The position numbers and the translations under genes were made by a program. Under the pieces are notes generated by a model. That model was given only the letters and a program-made list of their open reading frames with translations. It was not told the origin of the DNA and did no database searches. This document shows, piece after piece, positions 32,515 through 43,539 of a stretch of 64,000 nt of DNA; the first letter of the stretch is position 1, and every line of letters starts with the position of its first letter. The DNA comes from Leptoclinus maculatus (taxonomy: Eukaryota; Chordata; Actinopteri; Perciformes; Stichaeidae), in contig JAVDOI010000011.1 in NCBI GenBank assembly GCA_032191485.1, positions 311,446-375,445 on the forward strand, written 5' to 3'.

Positions 32515-32544
<30 letters not shown>
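32515..32544 (+). repeat. G30 homopolymer
   Basis: Thirty consecutive G residues, the longest run in the window. Its true length is uncertain in any assembly. Confidence 0.9.
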
Positions 32545-32545
<1 letters not shown>

Positions 32546-32769
32546 GACCTTTACTGTAGAATCAGCACAAAGAATGGTAAACAAACTTCAAATGTTCGGT
32601 CACGAGATAACAGAGCAACATTTAACACAAGTGTGAAAAGACGCTTAAACTCGAGGACCTTTTGTTCGGACTCACAGGACTCAACTCGTGATCTCAAAGC
32701 GTCCGGCGGCATCACATCTGTCAGACGGAACAACTCTGTTAAAAATGTTCTATTTGTTTCTTTGGGAAG
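32545..32769. other. Noncoding DNA
   Basis: Nothing recognised. Confidence 0.5.
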
Positions 32770-33090
32770 TGGACACGCTGTAAGAGACGGAATGGACAAC
32801 CGGGTGTCCACATGGAGACAATAGTGGACAAACAGGTGTCTCCATAGAGACAGCAACAGGTTCCCACAACTATCAGATATCCATGTTGAGACAAAGACCG
32901 ATTCGTCCTCGTTAGAGAGAGTGAGACACTTGTTGAGTGTCAGGTGTAGACTCTCAGGTGTCCTCATAGGGACGGAATAGACTGAGACGGAACGGTATCT
33001 CAGGTGTCTTCTTAAAGACAGAATGGACTGTTAGGCGTCCTCGTAGAGACAGAGTAGACGCTCAGGTGTCCTCAGAGACACCAATGAAAC
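32770..33090. repeat. Degenerate tandem, CAGGTGTC-ATAGAGACAG type
   Basis: Recurring CAGGTGTCCTCATAGGGACG, CAGGTGTCTTCTTAAAGACAG and GGCGTCCTCGTAGAGACAG blocks at roughly 30-45 bp spacing. An old minisatellite, stronger from 32935 to 33090. Confidence 0.6.
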
Positions 33091-33268
33091 ACCTCACTAA
33101 ATGTTTTCACATGAGCTTGTGGTGTTTTATTTATTTTCTCGTGTCCAATAAGCAACATGTTGCCCTCACACACTGTACATACAACCAAAACGCACAACCA
33201 CAAACTAAACTGTCTTCCTCTCCGTCACACACTCTTCCTCCTCCTGCACATGAAGACAATACAAACCC

Positions 33269-33269
<1 letters not shown>

Positions 33270-33301
<32 letters not shown>
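33270..33301. repeat. (CT)n(CA)n microsatellite
   Basis: CT tract at 33270-33292 followed by a short CA tract. Confidence 0.95.
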
Positions 33302-33302
<1 letters not shown>

Positions 33303-33720
33303 ATGCCTCCCCTCACTTGTTTGGCCTCCCCCAGGACCCATAGGCGTTGTCGGAGCCCGGCGCTCTCCCCCGGCGCTGCGGTTCACCAGGTGTTGTCTGC
33401 AACAGGCAATTAGTAGAATAGGTGTAGCTGTCAATCAGCCGGCTGGAAGATTAGCTGCTTGGCCGTAATTAGCGGGTTAGAGGCTTCTTGGCCCAGAGGA
33501 TAAAGGCTTTGCCAATAATGGGCCCTGGGGTATTAATTACTGAAGGTCGAAGCTGCCGAAAAGGCCAGGATCTTAGCAGCAGCGCACGTAAGATGATTGT
33601 TTAAATTTCAAAAATAATACTGGTCTGACAGTTGTTGGAGTCCCGCGGGGCGGCGGGTACAAGGTAGCCGAGGTAATTAGTTTGAAGAGGGAAAGGGCAT
33701 GGTTACAGGCGTGTTTGTGA
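33302..33720. promoter_or_regulatory. Strong candidate conserved noncoding element
   Basis: Repeat-free island directly before the polypurine tract. It contains GGCAATTAGTAGAATAGG near 33404, CTGTCAATCA at 33428-33437 (a PBX/MEIS-type TGATTGACAG in reverse), GGCCGTAATTAGCGGG near 33461, TTGCCAATAATGGGCCC near 33511, GGTATTAATTACTG near 33529, TAAGATGATTGTTTAAATTT near 33589 and GAGGTAATTAGTTTG near 33670. The overlapping minus frame continues from the purine tract and is not coding. Confidence 0.5.
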
Positions 33721-33721
33721 A

Positions 33722-34382
33722 GAGCGAGGGAGGGAGGGAGGGAGGGAGGAGAGAGGGAGGAGAGAGGAGAGAGGGAGAGTGGAAAATGTGAGGATGGAGA
33801 GGAGGGAGGAAATACAGAGAAATGTGAGAAAAAAATATGAATATAAGAGGACGGAGAGGGAAGGGTGGAGGGGAGGAAGGTAAGAGGAAGGGGAGAAGTG
33901 ATTGGGAGGAGAAGGGGGAGAAAGGAAAGGGAGGGATTATCTAGGGCAAATCTAAGGAGGCAAATAAAAGAGGTGTCAGAAAATGAAATGAAGGAGGGGA
34001 AGAGGTGGAGAGAGGAGGAGGGAGAGAAAGGATTAGGAAAGAGAAATCTTAAGAGGTAGAGGTGTAAAGAATGTAAAGATAGAGAGGAGGGGGGAGGGAG
34101 GGAGGGAGGGAGACACAGAGAGGGGAGGAGGAAGGGATTAGCGAAAAAGAAAATCTGAAGAGGTGTGAACATGTGAGAGAGGAGGGGTGGAAAATACAGG
34201 AGAGGAAGAGATGGGAGGATGCCGAGGAAAAGAGGAAGGAGGAGGGATAAAAGAGGAAAGGATGTCAGGAAATGAGGAGGGGAGGAGGAGGAAGATGAGG
34301 TATAAACGAGAGAGAAGAAGAGAGGAAGACATGTGAACAAACGTAAAGAGAAAGGGAGGAAGAGGAAGAGGAGGAAGTGGTG
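33722..34382. repeat. About 660-bp polypurine tract
   Basis: Nearly pure purine on the plus strand, built from GGA, GGGA and GAAA units with (GGGA)n at 33729-33750 and 34090-34110. Few pyrimidines interrupt it. Triplex (H-DNA) formation is plausible. A 255-residue Ser/Leu/Pro minus frame is an artefact of composition. Confidence 0.9.
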
Positions 34383-35164
34383 TTGTCTCTGTATTCATCT
34401 CCGTTACAGTTCAGAGCTGAAGTAAACCAGTTCACTGGTGTGATGGGCGTCGATGTGACGGATCTCAGATCAGATCGTAGTTCTGGTTCATTTCTTACAG
34501 GAAACGCATGAACTCAGTATATTTAACTTTATGTGAATAACTCAACAAAAAGAAAAGTAGAAAGTCAATACAGCTGACCTCGTCACATGAAGGTCATGTT
34601 GTTCTCAAGAGTGTCTCAGAAGTGGAGCATTTAGCTGAAGTGAGAGATAACAGAGAGGATGTGTCATCACATCAACAGCTTTATGAACTTTATAACACGT
34701 AAGAGCTTCGTCTTACATCACGACAAAGAAACACATGAAATCTTTCAAATACGTTTCTTTATGTGGTTTCATGTTTTTTGGGACAATCTCCTCAAGTTCA
34801 CTTCCACACCGTCCTCACGTTATATATCAAATATATAAATAATAGATTTTAAAAAGTTGCAGGATTCTGCAGTGACACGTACAGCTGCATCTATTCCACA
34901 TTTAATTAACAGCAAATATTAGGTGACTTTTACAAAAAGTAATAAACAGCATATTAATAAAAGTAAATTAAATTAAATTATAAAAAATATAAAAGTCAAG
35001 TTATTTAGCCACTACGTGGACCGTGTGGAGAGGTGTTTTGTGGTTGTTTTGATCGTTTGTAGAAATAGTTTTTCATTGTGTTGTGAGTGTGACGCAATAA
35101 CTACATTAATATAAAATAATAGCTTAATAAATAAGATAAAAATAAAGTAAGTGATAATAGTAAG
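34383..35164. other. AT-rich noncoding DNA
   Basis: AT-rich from 34800. Nothing recognised. Confidence 0.5.
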
Positions 35165-35425
35165 GGGGTTCGCTGTAGCAGCTTTACTTATGTATAAGCA
35201 CAGAAGTAGCATCAACATGTACTAAAAGTGAAAGTACTCATCATGCAGAATAATATTTATTATATCACCGGATTATAATTATTGATGCATTAATGTATAA
35301 ATCACCACTAAAGGTGGATCACTTTAATCACTTTAAATACTGCTGAGTAGTTCAATCTATATTTAATACATCATCATTTATTAGTTGATTTATTTTGTTC
35401 TAATAATCTGAATATGTAACCGGTA
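35165..35425 (+). mobile_element. hAT-like element, internal fragment
   Basis: ACTAAAAGTGAAAGTACTCA, TCATGCAGAATAATATTTAT, ATTGATGCATTAATGTATAA, AAAGGTGGATCACTTTAATC and GAGTAGTTCAATCTATATTT follow the order of the middle of the CAGTGGTGG family (compare 42490-42770). No termini present. Confidence 0.65.
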
Positions 35426-35502
35426 CTGTATGTAGGCGACCAAACAAAGTGTTTTTATTCATGATAATAAGGAGATTTGGTCAAAACAAACAAAGCGACT
35501 TA

Positions 35503-35547
35503 AAACAATAAAAACAATAAAAACAATAAAAACAATAAAAACAATAA
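35503..35547. repeat. 9-bp CAATAAAAA tandem
   Basis: Five units of CAATAAAAA. Very recent expansion. Confidence 0.95.
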
Positions 35548-35665
35548 CACACAAACATCTTCACAACTTCTACTAGAAAATAATGGAACTCAAAATAATA
35601 AAGAAATATTAAATTAAAACTGTCTCGGTTACAGTCCAGAGTCTGTTAGTGATACTGGAGCAGAG

Positions 35666-35687
35666 CCCCCCCCCCCCCCCCCCCCCC
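35666..35687 (-). repeat. C22 homopolymer
   Basis: Twenty-two C residues followed by TGTGTCTCCCCC. Confidence 0.9.
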
Positions 35688-36318
35688 TGTGTCTCCCCCG
35701 TCTCCCCCCTCTCCATGGCGACCATACAGTAAATCTCTCCTCATGTAAAACTCTGCACCTGTGGCCCCCGGCGGCTCCTGATCCGAGGGCCACAATAAAC
35801 ATGTCAGTCCACCCCCTCCCCCCATAAATAAACATAAAACACAGCAGCAGTGCATGCTGGGAGGAGCCAGGGGTCATTACTATGTGTGTGTGTTGTGGGA
35901 TTTGAACCTGCGGCCGAAATCACCGGCTGGGGACTGGAGCCGGTGGAGCTGAGGAGCTGCAGAGTTTATCATTTTTATTCAGACAGTTATCTCCTCTGCT
36001 CTCACTGTCACCATCATCATCAGTCCTGTTGTTTCATTCAAACTCACGCAACTTTATTTAACATTCCAGAGGCGTTCACGACGTTCACAGAGAGAGTCTG
36101 AGGTTTCAGGAGAGACGTGTCCAAAATGATGCAGCAGACCAGCAAGAGACTGAAAGCAGTTTCACACTGAGGACGGATTTTCATCCCAAAAAAATGATAT
36201 ATGAAAAAAAAAAAAAGTGTAATTGTAGATTTAGGGAACAAATCTTCGGACTGACCTCGATTTCCACCTACGGAAATATATGTTTGACCAATGAAATCAT
36301 TCCAACTGATGTTGTATG
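35688..36318. other. Noncoding DNA
   Basis: At 35895-35912 the minus strand reads GCCGCAGGTTCAAATCCCA, a B-box-like tRNA-derived fragment too short to classify. Otherwise nothing recognised. Confidence 0.4.
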
Positions 36319-36765
36319 TTGAGTGAAGCCAAAGCTTTATGTGTTAAAGCTGCATTCTCTCTAGTGTCCACCAGGGGGCGACTCCTCTGGTTGTATAGAA
36401 GTCTATGAGAAAATGACTCTACTTCTCTCTTGATTTATTACCTCAGTAAACATTGTAAACATGAGTTCATGGTCTCAATCTCTAGTTTCAAGTCTTCTTC
36501 ACTACAGCATGATGTTCATTTAGTACATTATGGTCCATTTAGAGTCAAACAGACCATAAAGCAGGGGATGCTTTAGGGGCGGGGCTACACATCGTCTCTA
36601 CGTCGCTCCTCCTCAGTCCAGATGTGGTCACTTCCTGTTCACTGGTTGCAAAAAGACAACATGGCGACGGCCGTAATCCAAGATGGCGACGGCGAAATCG
36701 ACAAATTTAAGGTTTCAAAACAGCAGTCCACAAACCAATTGATGACATCACTATGACTGTGTTTC
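36319..36765 (+). mobile_element. CTCF-motif dispersed repeat, copy B
   Basis: Nearly identical to copy A over the core (GCATTCTCTCTAG to GGGGCGGGGCTACAC). It lacks the TGATTGACAG block and goes directly to ATCGTCTCTACGTCG. CTCF-like core at 36368-36382. YY1-like CCAAGATGGCGACGGC near 36678. Confidence 0.85.
36368..36382 (+). promoter_or_regulatory. CTCF-like motif inside repeat copy B
   Basis: CCACCAGGGGGCGAC, forward orientation. Identical to copies A, C, D and E. Confidence 0.5.
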
Positions 36766-36865
36766 AGCCCAGTATCATGACAGGTTGTGAAATAGTCACG
36801 AAAATGTAATCTATTTGTATTTATATTTGTATTTACAGCAACATGAATTGTCTGTTTTTTTTTGT

Positions 36866-36950
36866 GTCGCTTAGCACAAAAACAATGGCGATAAAGAGTT
36901 AATTCGGAGCCTTTTTTTGTGGTGGACACAAATTAAACGCATTGATGTTT
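36866..36950 (+). mobile_element. Dispersed repeat family B, copy 3
   Basis: CGCTTAGCACAAAAACAATGG, GTTAATTCGGAGCC and GTGGTGGACACAAATTAAAC match 17087-17160 and the reverse of 3231-3310. It lies about 100 bp after CTCF-motif repeat copy B, while copy 1 lies about 80 bp before copy A. Confidence 0.6.
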
Positions 36951-37129
36951 TTTGTAAACCAAACATTCGTTTTTGTTACACAATATCCCTAAAAAGGTAA
37001 AAAATTGCATTTCATGACTATTTCCCAAACTGCCGTGAGACTGTGTTGATATGTTTTGTATAATCATGTGTGTCTGTGTTTGTTCATTGTTTGTCTTCTG
37101 CGGTTGTCTTTTCATCAGTTTGATGGACT
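36951..37129. other. Noncoding DNA
   Basis: Nothing recognised. Confidence 0.5.
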
Positions 37130-37520
37130 TTTAATTGAAGATCCCGTAACAACAGAAAACTTTTCCGTTCGTTCTCTCTTTCTTCTCCCTGCTCTGTCTT
37201 CAGTGCGTCGGCCTGCAGCATGCAGAGATTAAACCTGACGGCGAGTCATTACTGATCACTTCATGTAATATGGAACAGGTGAAGAGAGAAAGCGAGCGTC
37301 CTCATTAACCTCTGACCTCGCGGCTTCGGCTGAAATCAAAAAGCAGAAAAAAAGGCAGAAAAAGGGGGAAAGTGAATTAACTCGTCTGCTCATGGAAATT
37401 AAATGCGGCGATCGTTTTTTTAGAGTGTTTAATAATGTGTGACGAGAGGTTCATGATCTGCACTCACAAAGACTTCATTAAGTTTAAACAAGAGGTCCGT
37501 GTTTTAAAGCGATCGCTCCT
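37130..37520. promoter_or_regulatory. Candidate conserved noncoding element
   Basis: Unique sequence with GCAGAGATTAAACCTGACGG near 37222, CGAGTCATTACTGATCAC near 37242, GTGAATTAACTCGTCTGC near 37371, ATGGAAATTAAATGCGGCG near 37392 and TTTAATAATGTGTGACG near 37428. No repeats. Confidence 0.4.
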
Positions 37521-37809
37521 TTGACCCGACTGTTGGTCGAGATCTGATGATCAGCTGAATGGAATCAATGTTTTGATGTTGAATGTTTGTGATGAACTGA
37601 AGGATGAAGTGTTTCCTTTATGTGTTGAGGGAATCCTCCTACTTCTTCAGATAAATAAACTCTTTAAAAAGCCTCCTGGATCAGCTGGAGAATAAAGCTG
37701 AAAACGTACATGGTCACAGTCAATACTTTAACTTTGAGTACGTTTAGAACGTGTTGGTTCTGCAGTAAAGGGTCTGAATACTTCTTCCACTTCTGACGGA
37801 TATTATTGA
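37521..37809. other. Noncoding DNA
   Basis: Nothing firm. 37720-37800 has weak hAT-like text (GTAAAGGGTCTGAATACTTC, then TTCCACTTCTGACGG). Confidence 0.4.
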
Positions 37810-37852
37810 GGTTCTGCCGAGTGAAGTGTTAAAGCTGCATTCTCTCTAGTGT

Positions 37853-37867
37853 CCACCAGGGGGCGAC
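37853..37867 (+). promoter_or_regulatory. CTCF-like motif inside repeat copy C
   Basis: CCACCAGGGGGCGAC, forward orientation. Confidence 0.5.
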
Positions 37868-38160
37868 TCCTCTGGTTGTATAGAAGTCTATGAGAAAATG
37901 ACTCTACTTCTCTCTTGATTTATTACCTCAGTAAACATTGTAAACATGAGTTTATGGTCTCAATCTCTAGTTTCAAGTCTTCTTCAATACAGCATGATGT
38001 TCATTTAGTACATTATGGTCCATTTAGAGTCAAACAGACCATAAAGCAGGGGATGCTTTAGGGGCGGGGCTACACGGTGATTGACAGGTCTCTACCAGAG
38101 ACGTATACGGCGTCTCTACGTCACTCGAACTCGAGGCTTCATAACGTCAGTCCACAAACC

Positions 38161-38227
38161 AATGACAGACGTCACAATGACAGACGTCACAATGACAGAC
38201 GTCACAATGACAGACGTCACAATGACA
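38161..38227. repeat. 15-bp tandem inside copy C
   Basis: Four perfect units of AATGACAGACGTCAC plus a partial one. In the other copies this place has one GATGACATCA- or GATGATGTCACGGTGAC-like unit, so the expansion is specific to this insertion. Confidence 0.95.
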
Positions 38228-38343
38228 ATGTCCACTTCTTATGAACAGTCTGTGATTTAAACTGAGCCACTTTACCAAAGTGGAGGAGACACAAATCTTT
38301 TCATTCAGTCGACAGCATTTACAGATGAGCATTGACAGTGACG

Positions 38344-38346
<3 letters not shown>

Positions 38347-38381
<35 letters not shown>

Positions 38382-38420
38382 GGTTTGGGGTGTGGGGGGG
38401 GGGGGCGGTGGGGGTGTAAT
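38347..38420. repeat. (GT)n and G-rich tract
   Basis: GT tract at 38347-38381, then TTTGGGGTGTGG and G runs to about 38414. Confidence 0.95.
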
Positions 38421-38589
38421 GGCACATTTCGTCCCGTCTGTAAACCTCCAGCTGGTGTTGAGCTCCCAGCAGACGAACCCACCCCGGACCCTGCACCTTG
38501 TTTAGGAGGAAACAAATGGCAAATGAAAAGACATTAAGTTCCACATGTTAGGCACAGGTGTCAGAGTAATAACGCGTATCACAGAAGAC

Positions 38590-38622
38590 GAAGAGGAGGA
38601 GGAGGAGGAGGAGGAGGAGGAG
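38590..38622. repeat. (GAG)n microsatellite
   Basis: About eleven GAG/AGG units. It gives poly-Glu or poly-Leu shadow frames. Confidence 0.95.
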
Positions 38623-40678
38623 GTGGTTTACCGGTGGATGATAAGAGCTGGGTCTCGGGGGAGATGCTGTCGGTTCCCACTCGTCCTGCAGCGCTGGATG
38701 TTTGATTGGACGCTTGTTTCTGCTGTTTGCTCTCGGCTCTAATGGGGCCTGAAAGCCGACATGCTGTTTCTGCTCCAACAACATTTATTCTAACGTCTGC
38801 TGTGAGTTTTTTTTATTTATTTTTGTCTTTCACAAGAGGAAAGTTTTTTTTCTGAAATGTCGAGCCGTCAAGAGAGGTTTAGGGTTCAGGTGTCGAGTCG
38901 GAGGTTTTTCTCCTCCTGCAAACAAACAGCTTCACTTCTTATCTGACGTTTGAATTCAGTTAATTCAGTTCATCTAAACTATCCATGTATTTCATTGATT
39001 TTAATACCTTTTGATTTTGTATTTGTTTTAAAAATGTATTTATTTTTTTAAGCACTTTGTCACGTTGGTTGTGAGCTCGATACATTATTATTATTATTAT
39101 TATTATTGATGTTACAACGTACACTGGTCGGAAACAGAAATAAATTATGAATATGTGACTAAATGTTAGGCCCCGGGCGACAAAACTAAATTCTGAATAA
39201 CAGAAAGACTCTTGAATCTCATCTGGATTTCATTTAAGATTCTTTAAATAATGAAATATTCCACAATGTAACAACACAAAGGAAATAAAGGAGTCGCTGG
39301 AAAACAATAGTATTAAATAATAAATCTAAATGTAGTCACTCCCTGTTCATTGTCTAGTAAACAGTACACTGTAATGATCCGCATGTTGTACATTAAACTG
39401 GACTGTCGGACGTTAACACACCTGTTGAGTAAAGTAACATCTCGCTGCTTTGGATTGAGGCGAATCACAGAATCACTTTATTGATTCCAGTTGTTGATCA
39501 TCACATTATTTTCTCATATTTACCTTGAATGTGTCTTTACTGTGTATTGATTGCTACTAGTTATAGTGTGCCGTTATCTTTTATTGGATCTGTGAATCTG
39601 TTGTATTTGACTCCAGGCTGCCTTTCTAACATCTGGCCGGAGACAACGCATGAGCTTCTGTCTTCAGGGATCATTTACACTGATTTATCCCAGTTTAATA
39701 GAGTAGAACATTTAAAGAACCCGAGTAGAGTACGTGACGTTACGCAGCTCATTTAAAGTCCAACACCGCCTTTAATTTTCCTCAATTTCCTCCCATATCA
39801 ATTCCTTAAAAACCTGTTAGTCCAAACTCTTCATCACCAGAGAACCACAGTTCATCTTTAAAACACTGTTGTGTGACTGAAACACGGAGTCAGTGTTTCC
39901 CTAAAACATGCAGGAATGTGGATGGGAGTTCTGAACGAGTTTGACGATGAATGTTTCATTAAAAACGTAATCATGTTTCCCAACGTTAGCCCAGAACGGG
40001 CCACACAAAAATCTAAATAAAACACACAATAAAAAGGAAGGTTTTATTCATGATGCAATGAAGAAACAGTTCTCAGAAGTTCTTTGCCAGTGATTCGTTA
40101 ATTTGTTCTCATTATTTAGAGAATATTTAGATCAGAGGACCGTGTGATGGTTGGTGGTGTTTTTTTGTTGCAGGTAAAAAACTCAACAAACCATCATTTT
40201 AAAAGTCAAATAACACCTCACAATGCAGAGTGCAGAATATGAACTTGTGTGTGATGAAATAAACATTAGTGAGGAGGAGGTGAGCTGTTCACAGAGCTCA
40301 GGAAGCTGCAGGCCGGAGGAGACGCTCGGGGGGTTTGGATGTTTGAGAGTCGTCTCCTCGTCAATAATGAAACACAGAAAACCAAATGTGATCCACCGCA
40401 AAACAGAGCGTTTCCCCTCCACCTGACGGCCTCGCCTCTCCTCGCTGAGCTCTGAACATCGAAGCCTGTGATGATTTCAACAAACACACCAACACCGGCG
40501 GGGACGCGAAGCACCCCCCCCCTCCCCCATCCGTCCTGACTCCATGTTTGTTTCAGAACAAGCCGGCCTCGGGTGGAGAGGCTGAGAACAAAAGTTACTG
40601 AGCGTCCAGCAAGAAAAAGAGAAGATCAAATGTGGAGCTTCACGTTAGCATTCTGTCTGTCTGATTTACATTTTGTTT
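38623..40678. other. Noncoding DNA, about 2 kb, nothing firm
   Basis: A (TTA)n tract lies at 39085-39107. The 38640-38790 part is unique and moderately GC-rich. The rest is AT-leaning. Short frames near 40183-40426 overlap on both strands and carry no domain. Confidence 0.5.
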
Positions 40679-41108
40679 CTATAGACTGTGTAGAAGAAAT
40701 GGACAGTCACCCGTTGGTTTGTGGACTAAAGATTTCAGTTTCCCGTCCAGTATTTAGGTCGTCGCCATCTTGGTTTTTGCAACCAGAAGCAACACTAGAG
40801 GGTTGAGCCAAGTGCAAGCAATGGCGGAATATATTACAATATCAATTTGAAACACTGTAAAAGGGTTAAGACCTGTCAATCACCGTGTACTAATGTACAT
40901 AATGTACTAAATGAACATCATGCTGTATTGAAGAAGACTTGGAACTAGAGATTGAGACCATAAACTCATGTTTACAATGTTTACTGAGGTAATAAATCAA
41001 GAGAGAAGTAGAGTCATTTTCTCATAGACTTCTATACAATCAGAGGAGTCGCCCCCTGGTGGACACTAGAGAGAATGCAGCTTTAAGACATGAAGCTTTG
41101 ACTTCACT
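40679..41108 (-). mobile_element. CTCF-motif dispersed repeat, copy D (inverted)
   Basis: Starts CTATAGACTGTGTAGAAG, the reverse of the tail of copies A, C and E, then GGTTTGTGGACT and CGCCATCTTGG (YY1-like). CCTGTCAATCACCG at 40872 joins directly to GTACTAATGTACATAATG, so about 60 bp covering the GC box are missing. It ends after the CTCF-like core with GAATGCAGCTTTAAG and GAAGCTTTGACTTCAC. Confidence 0.85.
41048..41062 (-). promoter_or_regulatory. CTCF-like motif inside repeat copy D
   Basis: The reverse complement is CCACCAGGGGGCGAC. Opposite orientation to copies A, B, C and E. Confidence 0.5.
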
Positions 41109-41184
41109 GTTTCACTGGTTGTTTGTTGATTGCTGATATAGAAATAGCAACAACAAAAAGGACATTGTGGTTTTCCAGGACATC

Positions 41185-41245
41185 TTTAGCCTAGCTTAGC
41201 ACAAAGACTGTGAGCAGGAGGAAACTAAATCACTCAAAAGATGAG
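41185..41245. mobile_element. Partial GCTTAGC-type MITE
   Basis: TAGCCTAGCTTAGCACAAAG then ACTGTGAGCAGGAGGAAAC resembles one half of the fold-back element at 14409-14607. The second arm is absent. Confidence 0.45.
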
Positions 41246-42371
41246 AATCCGTCAAAGTAACCACAAAAAGAAACCCCGGGGATAAAGCGGGTCATTCTTT
41301 AACCACAAGCTTACACCTGTCGCCATGTTGAATGTCCAGATGCTTTACAGCAGCCCACTGCTCCTGATGTTTAGGATGGGTTAAATCAACAGGTCAAATG
41401 TAAAGATGTCTAATATCAATAATGGGAACAATAGCACAGCTACACCAATTGACAATGTTTTTGGAAAATGTGGACTTTTTTTACAAAATAAGTATGTTTT
41501 TGAGTGTTTATTGTTTAAAGTGACGACCTACTCGGTAAAGTTGTGGGAACAGTTTTTTTCAGACCTTTAGTGCTGATTCACACCACAGACCCTTTGACCC
41601 TTCACCATTGAGGTCCTGGATCCAACACCAACATGTGGCTCCAAAATATATAACATCCAATATTTAAAGATCACTACGAATATATATTTTTTAAATTATA
41701 TTTTGGGGGCATGTTTTGCTGTTTGTTTTTGTCACTGATGGCAACCAAAGGCCAAGATGGTTGCAAATGACAAGCGTTACTGTCGAGCCACGTTTCTCCC
41801 TTTGCTAAAATACGCTTTTTTTGACAGAATAGGAAAACAACAAAATCAACATTATCAGACAACTTGAACCTTCATAACAAGAATCTGACATCAGCGTGAT
41901 CGTGTTAATGTTGTTGCACTATCATATTACTGTTCATCAGCATAAAGCGTTTATTGCCAATAAAAACGCAGCTGAACTGAGTTTCTGCGTTCCGCCGTGA
42001 CTCCGCTGGAAACGTTTAACAGAGATCCAGGTCTGGAATAAAAAAAGAAAACTGCGAGCAGGGTGCCATTATTTAATAGGAAATCATATTAGTACAAAAT
42101 GGATAACATCTAGTGTACCATTACGAGGACGCAGCCTGATGAACAGCCTCTGGTTTTGGGGGGAATGTTCTTCAGGTGGATGATACTCTGCGGACAGATG
42201 GAGATGAAATCAGAGTTTTATGGCCGACGTGAGTCTGAGAGGAGAGCAGTCCATCAGAGGAGGACGAGCTGCAGGAGGACCATCTGACAAACTGTTAGCT
42301 TTTAAAGTAATAATCACTATTCTCACTGAAGAACTGGAAATAAATCGGATTATTGTTTCCTCACACACGTA
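41246..42371. other. Noncoding DNA
   Basis: Unrecognised. A short block at 42040-42130 (GGTGCCATTATTTAATAGG) is unique, but evidence for function is weak. Confidence 0.5.
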
Positions 42372-42866
42372 CAGTGATGGAAGAAGTACTCGGATCTCCT
42401 CCTGAAATACCATAGTGTACAAATACTCGTTGCATTACAAATACAAGTTGTAAGTTCAAAAGGAAAATGTACTTAATGTATCAAAAGTAATAGTACTCAT
42501 TATGCAGAATGGCTCCTTTCACAGTGTTGTATTATTAAAGACTATTATAAACTATTGTTTTGTCTACCAGTAGGAGCATTTTAACACCATAGTTTGTCAT
42601 TTTGGAGCCAATTTTAGAGAGTTTATCTACCAAGTAGTATACATAGTACTGCATCAAATGATGTACCCTAAGTATATCATGTGTTATATCTGTATAAATA
42701 ATGGGAACTATAAGAGTCGAATACATCTAATGAAGTAAAAAGAAGAACATGTCCCTCTAAAATGTAGTGGAGCAAAATGCATTATTATTAAATTAGCATG
42801 AAATGGAAACACTCGAGGGAAGTACACGTCTGTCAGAGTTGAGTTCAGTACTTGTGAGTAAATGTA
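42372..42866 (+). mobile_element. hAT-like non-autonomous element, nearly full length
   Basis: Starts CAGTGATGGAAGAAGTACTC, a mutated CAGTGGTGGAAGAAGTACTC. It continues with ATACCATAGTGTACAAATAC, ATCAAAAGTAATAGTACTCA, TTATGCAGAATGGCTCC, CCCTCTAAAATGTAGTGGAG, and ends in a GTACTTGTGAGTAAATG region. About 495 bp, no frame. It is the best reference in the window for the fragments and derived minisatellites elsewhere. Confidence 0.7.
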
Positions 42867-43539
42867 GACTGGATTCCCCACCGGACCTGCAGCCTCTCGT
42901 CATATTTGTTGCTTGTCATGTCGGTAACGTAGGAAGTGAACATGAACGTGATCATGTTGCTCCATTAAAACTGGAACATAGAAATAATTTGACAAGTAAA
43001 GAACTGTAGAAGCGCTTCGAACGCAGAAAGGCACTTTAGCATCATGAGCTGTGAGATAAGAGTGTTGTCATTTAATCGTGTTTGTGTTTTATTGATGTGC
43101 ATGTGTGATACCAGAGTATGTATACAGTTTAGAATGAGAGGACGACATGGTGGTGGTGATAACTTCGAACTGAAAATGTCTAAACAACATTTCTACTCTT
43201 AACAAGTCGGGTATTAGCATGCTAACGTTAGCGCTGTCTTACACAACACTTACACTAGTAGGTGTAAGTAACTATCATCTCTTCATAAGAACTAGTCTGT
43301 CTGTCCAATCTACTGTACACAGTATGGTGCTGAGAGAGCGACGACATGTTTCGAAATTCCAGTTTTTTTTGGAAATTGTGGATTTTTTCAGGACATTTTT
43401 GTATTTTATTATTTTTTGAGTGAGGACATTCTTGGTAAAGAATTGAGCATGGAGACATTTTTTAAGTACGAACACATGTATGTGTGTGTTTGTACAGAGA
43501 AAACCCATCAATGAATGTGTTATTGAAGCTCATCTGAAT
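42867..43539. other. Noncoding DNA
   Basis: Contains GCATGCTAACGTTAGCGC near 43218. The rest is unrecognised. Overlapping short frames have no domains. Confidence 0.5.

Larger units (their letters stand above)
37810..38253 (+). mobile_element. CTCF-motif dispersed repeat, copy C
   Basis: Same order as copy A, including TGATTGACAG at 38078-38087, with the segment between TCACTC and the GTCCACAAACC tail shortened. The tail has an internal 15-bp tandem expansion. CTCF-like core at 37853-37867. Confidence 0.85.

Noticed and set aside
33573..34340. 255-residue minus frame rich in Ser, Leu and Pro
   Set aside because: It is the complement of the polypurine tract; the composition alone explains the lack of stops.
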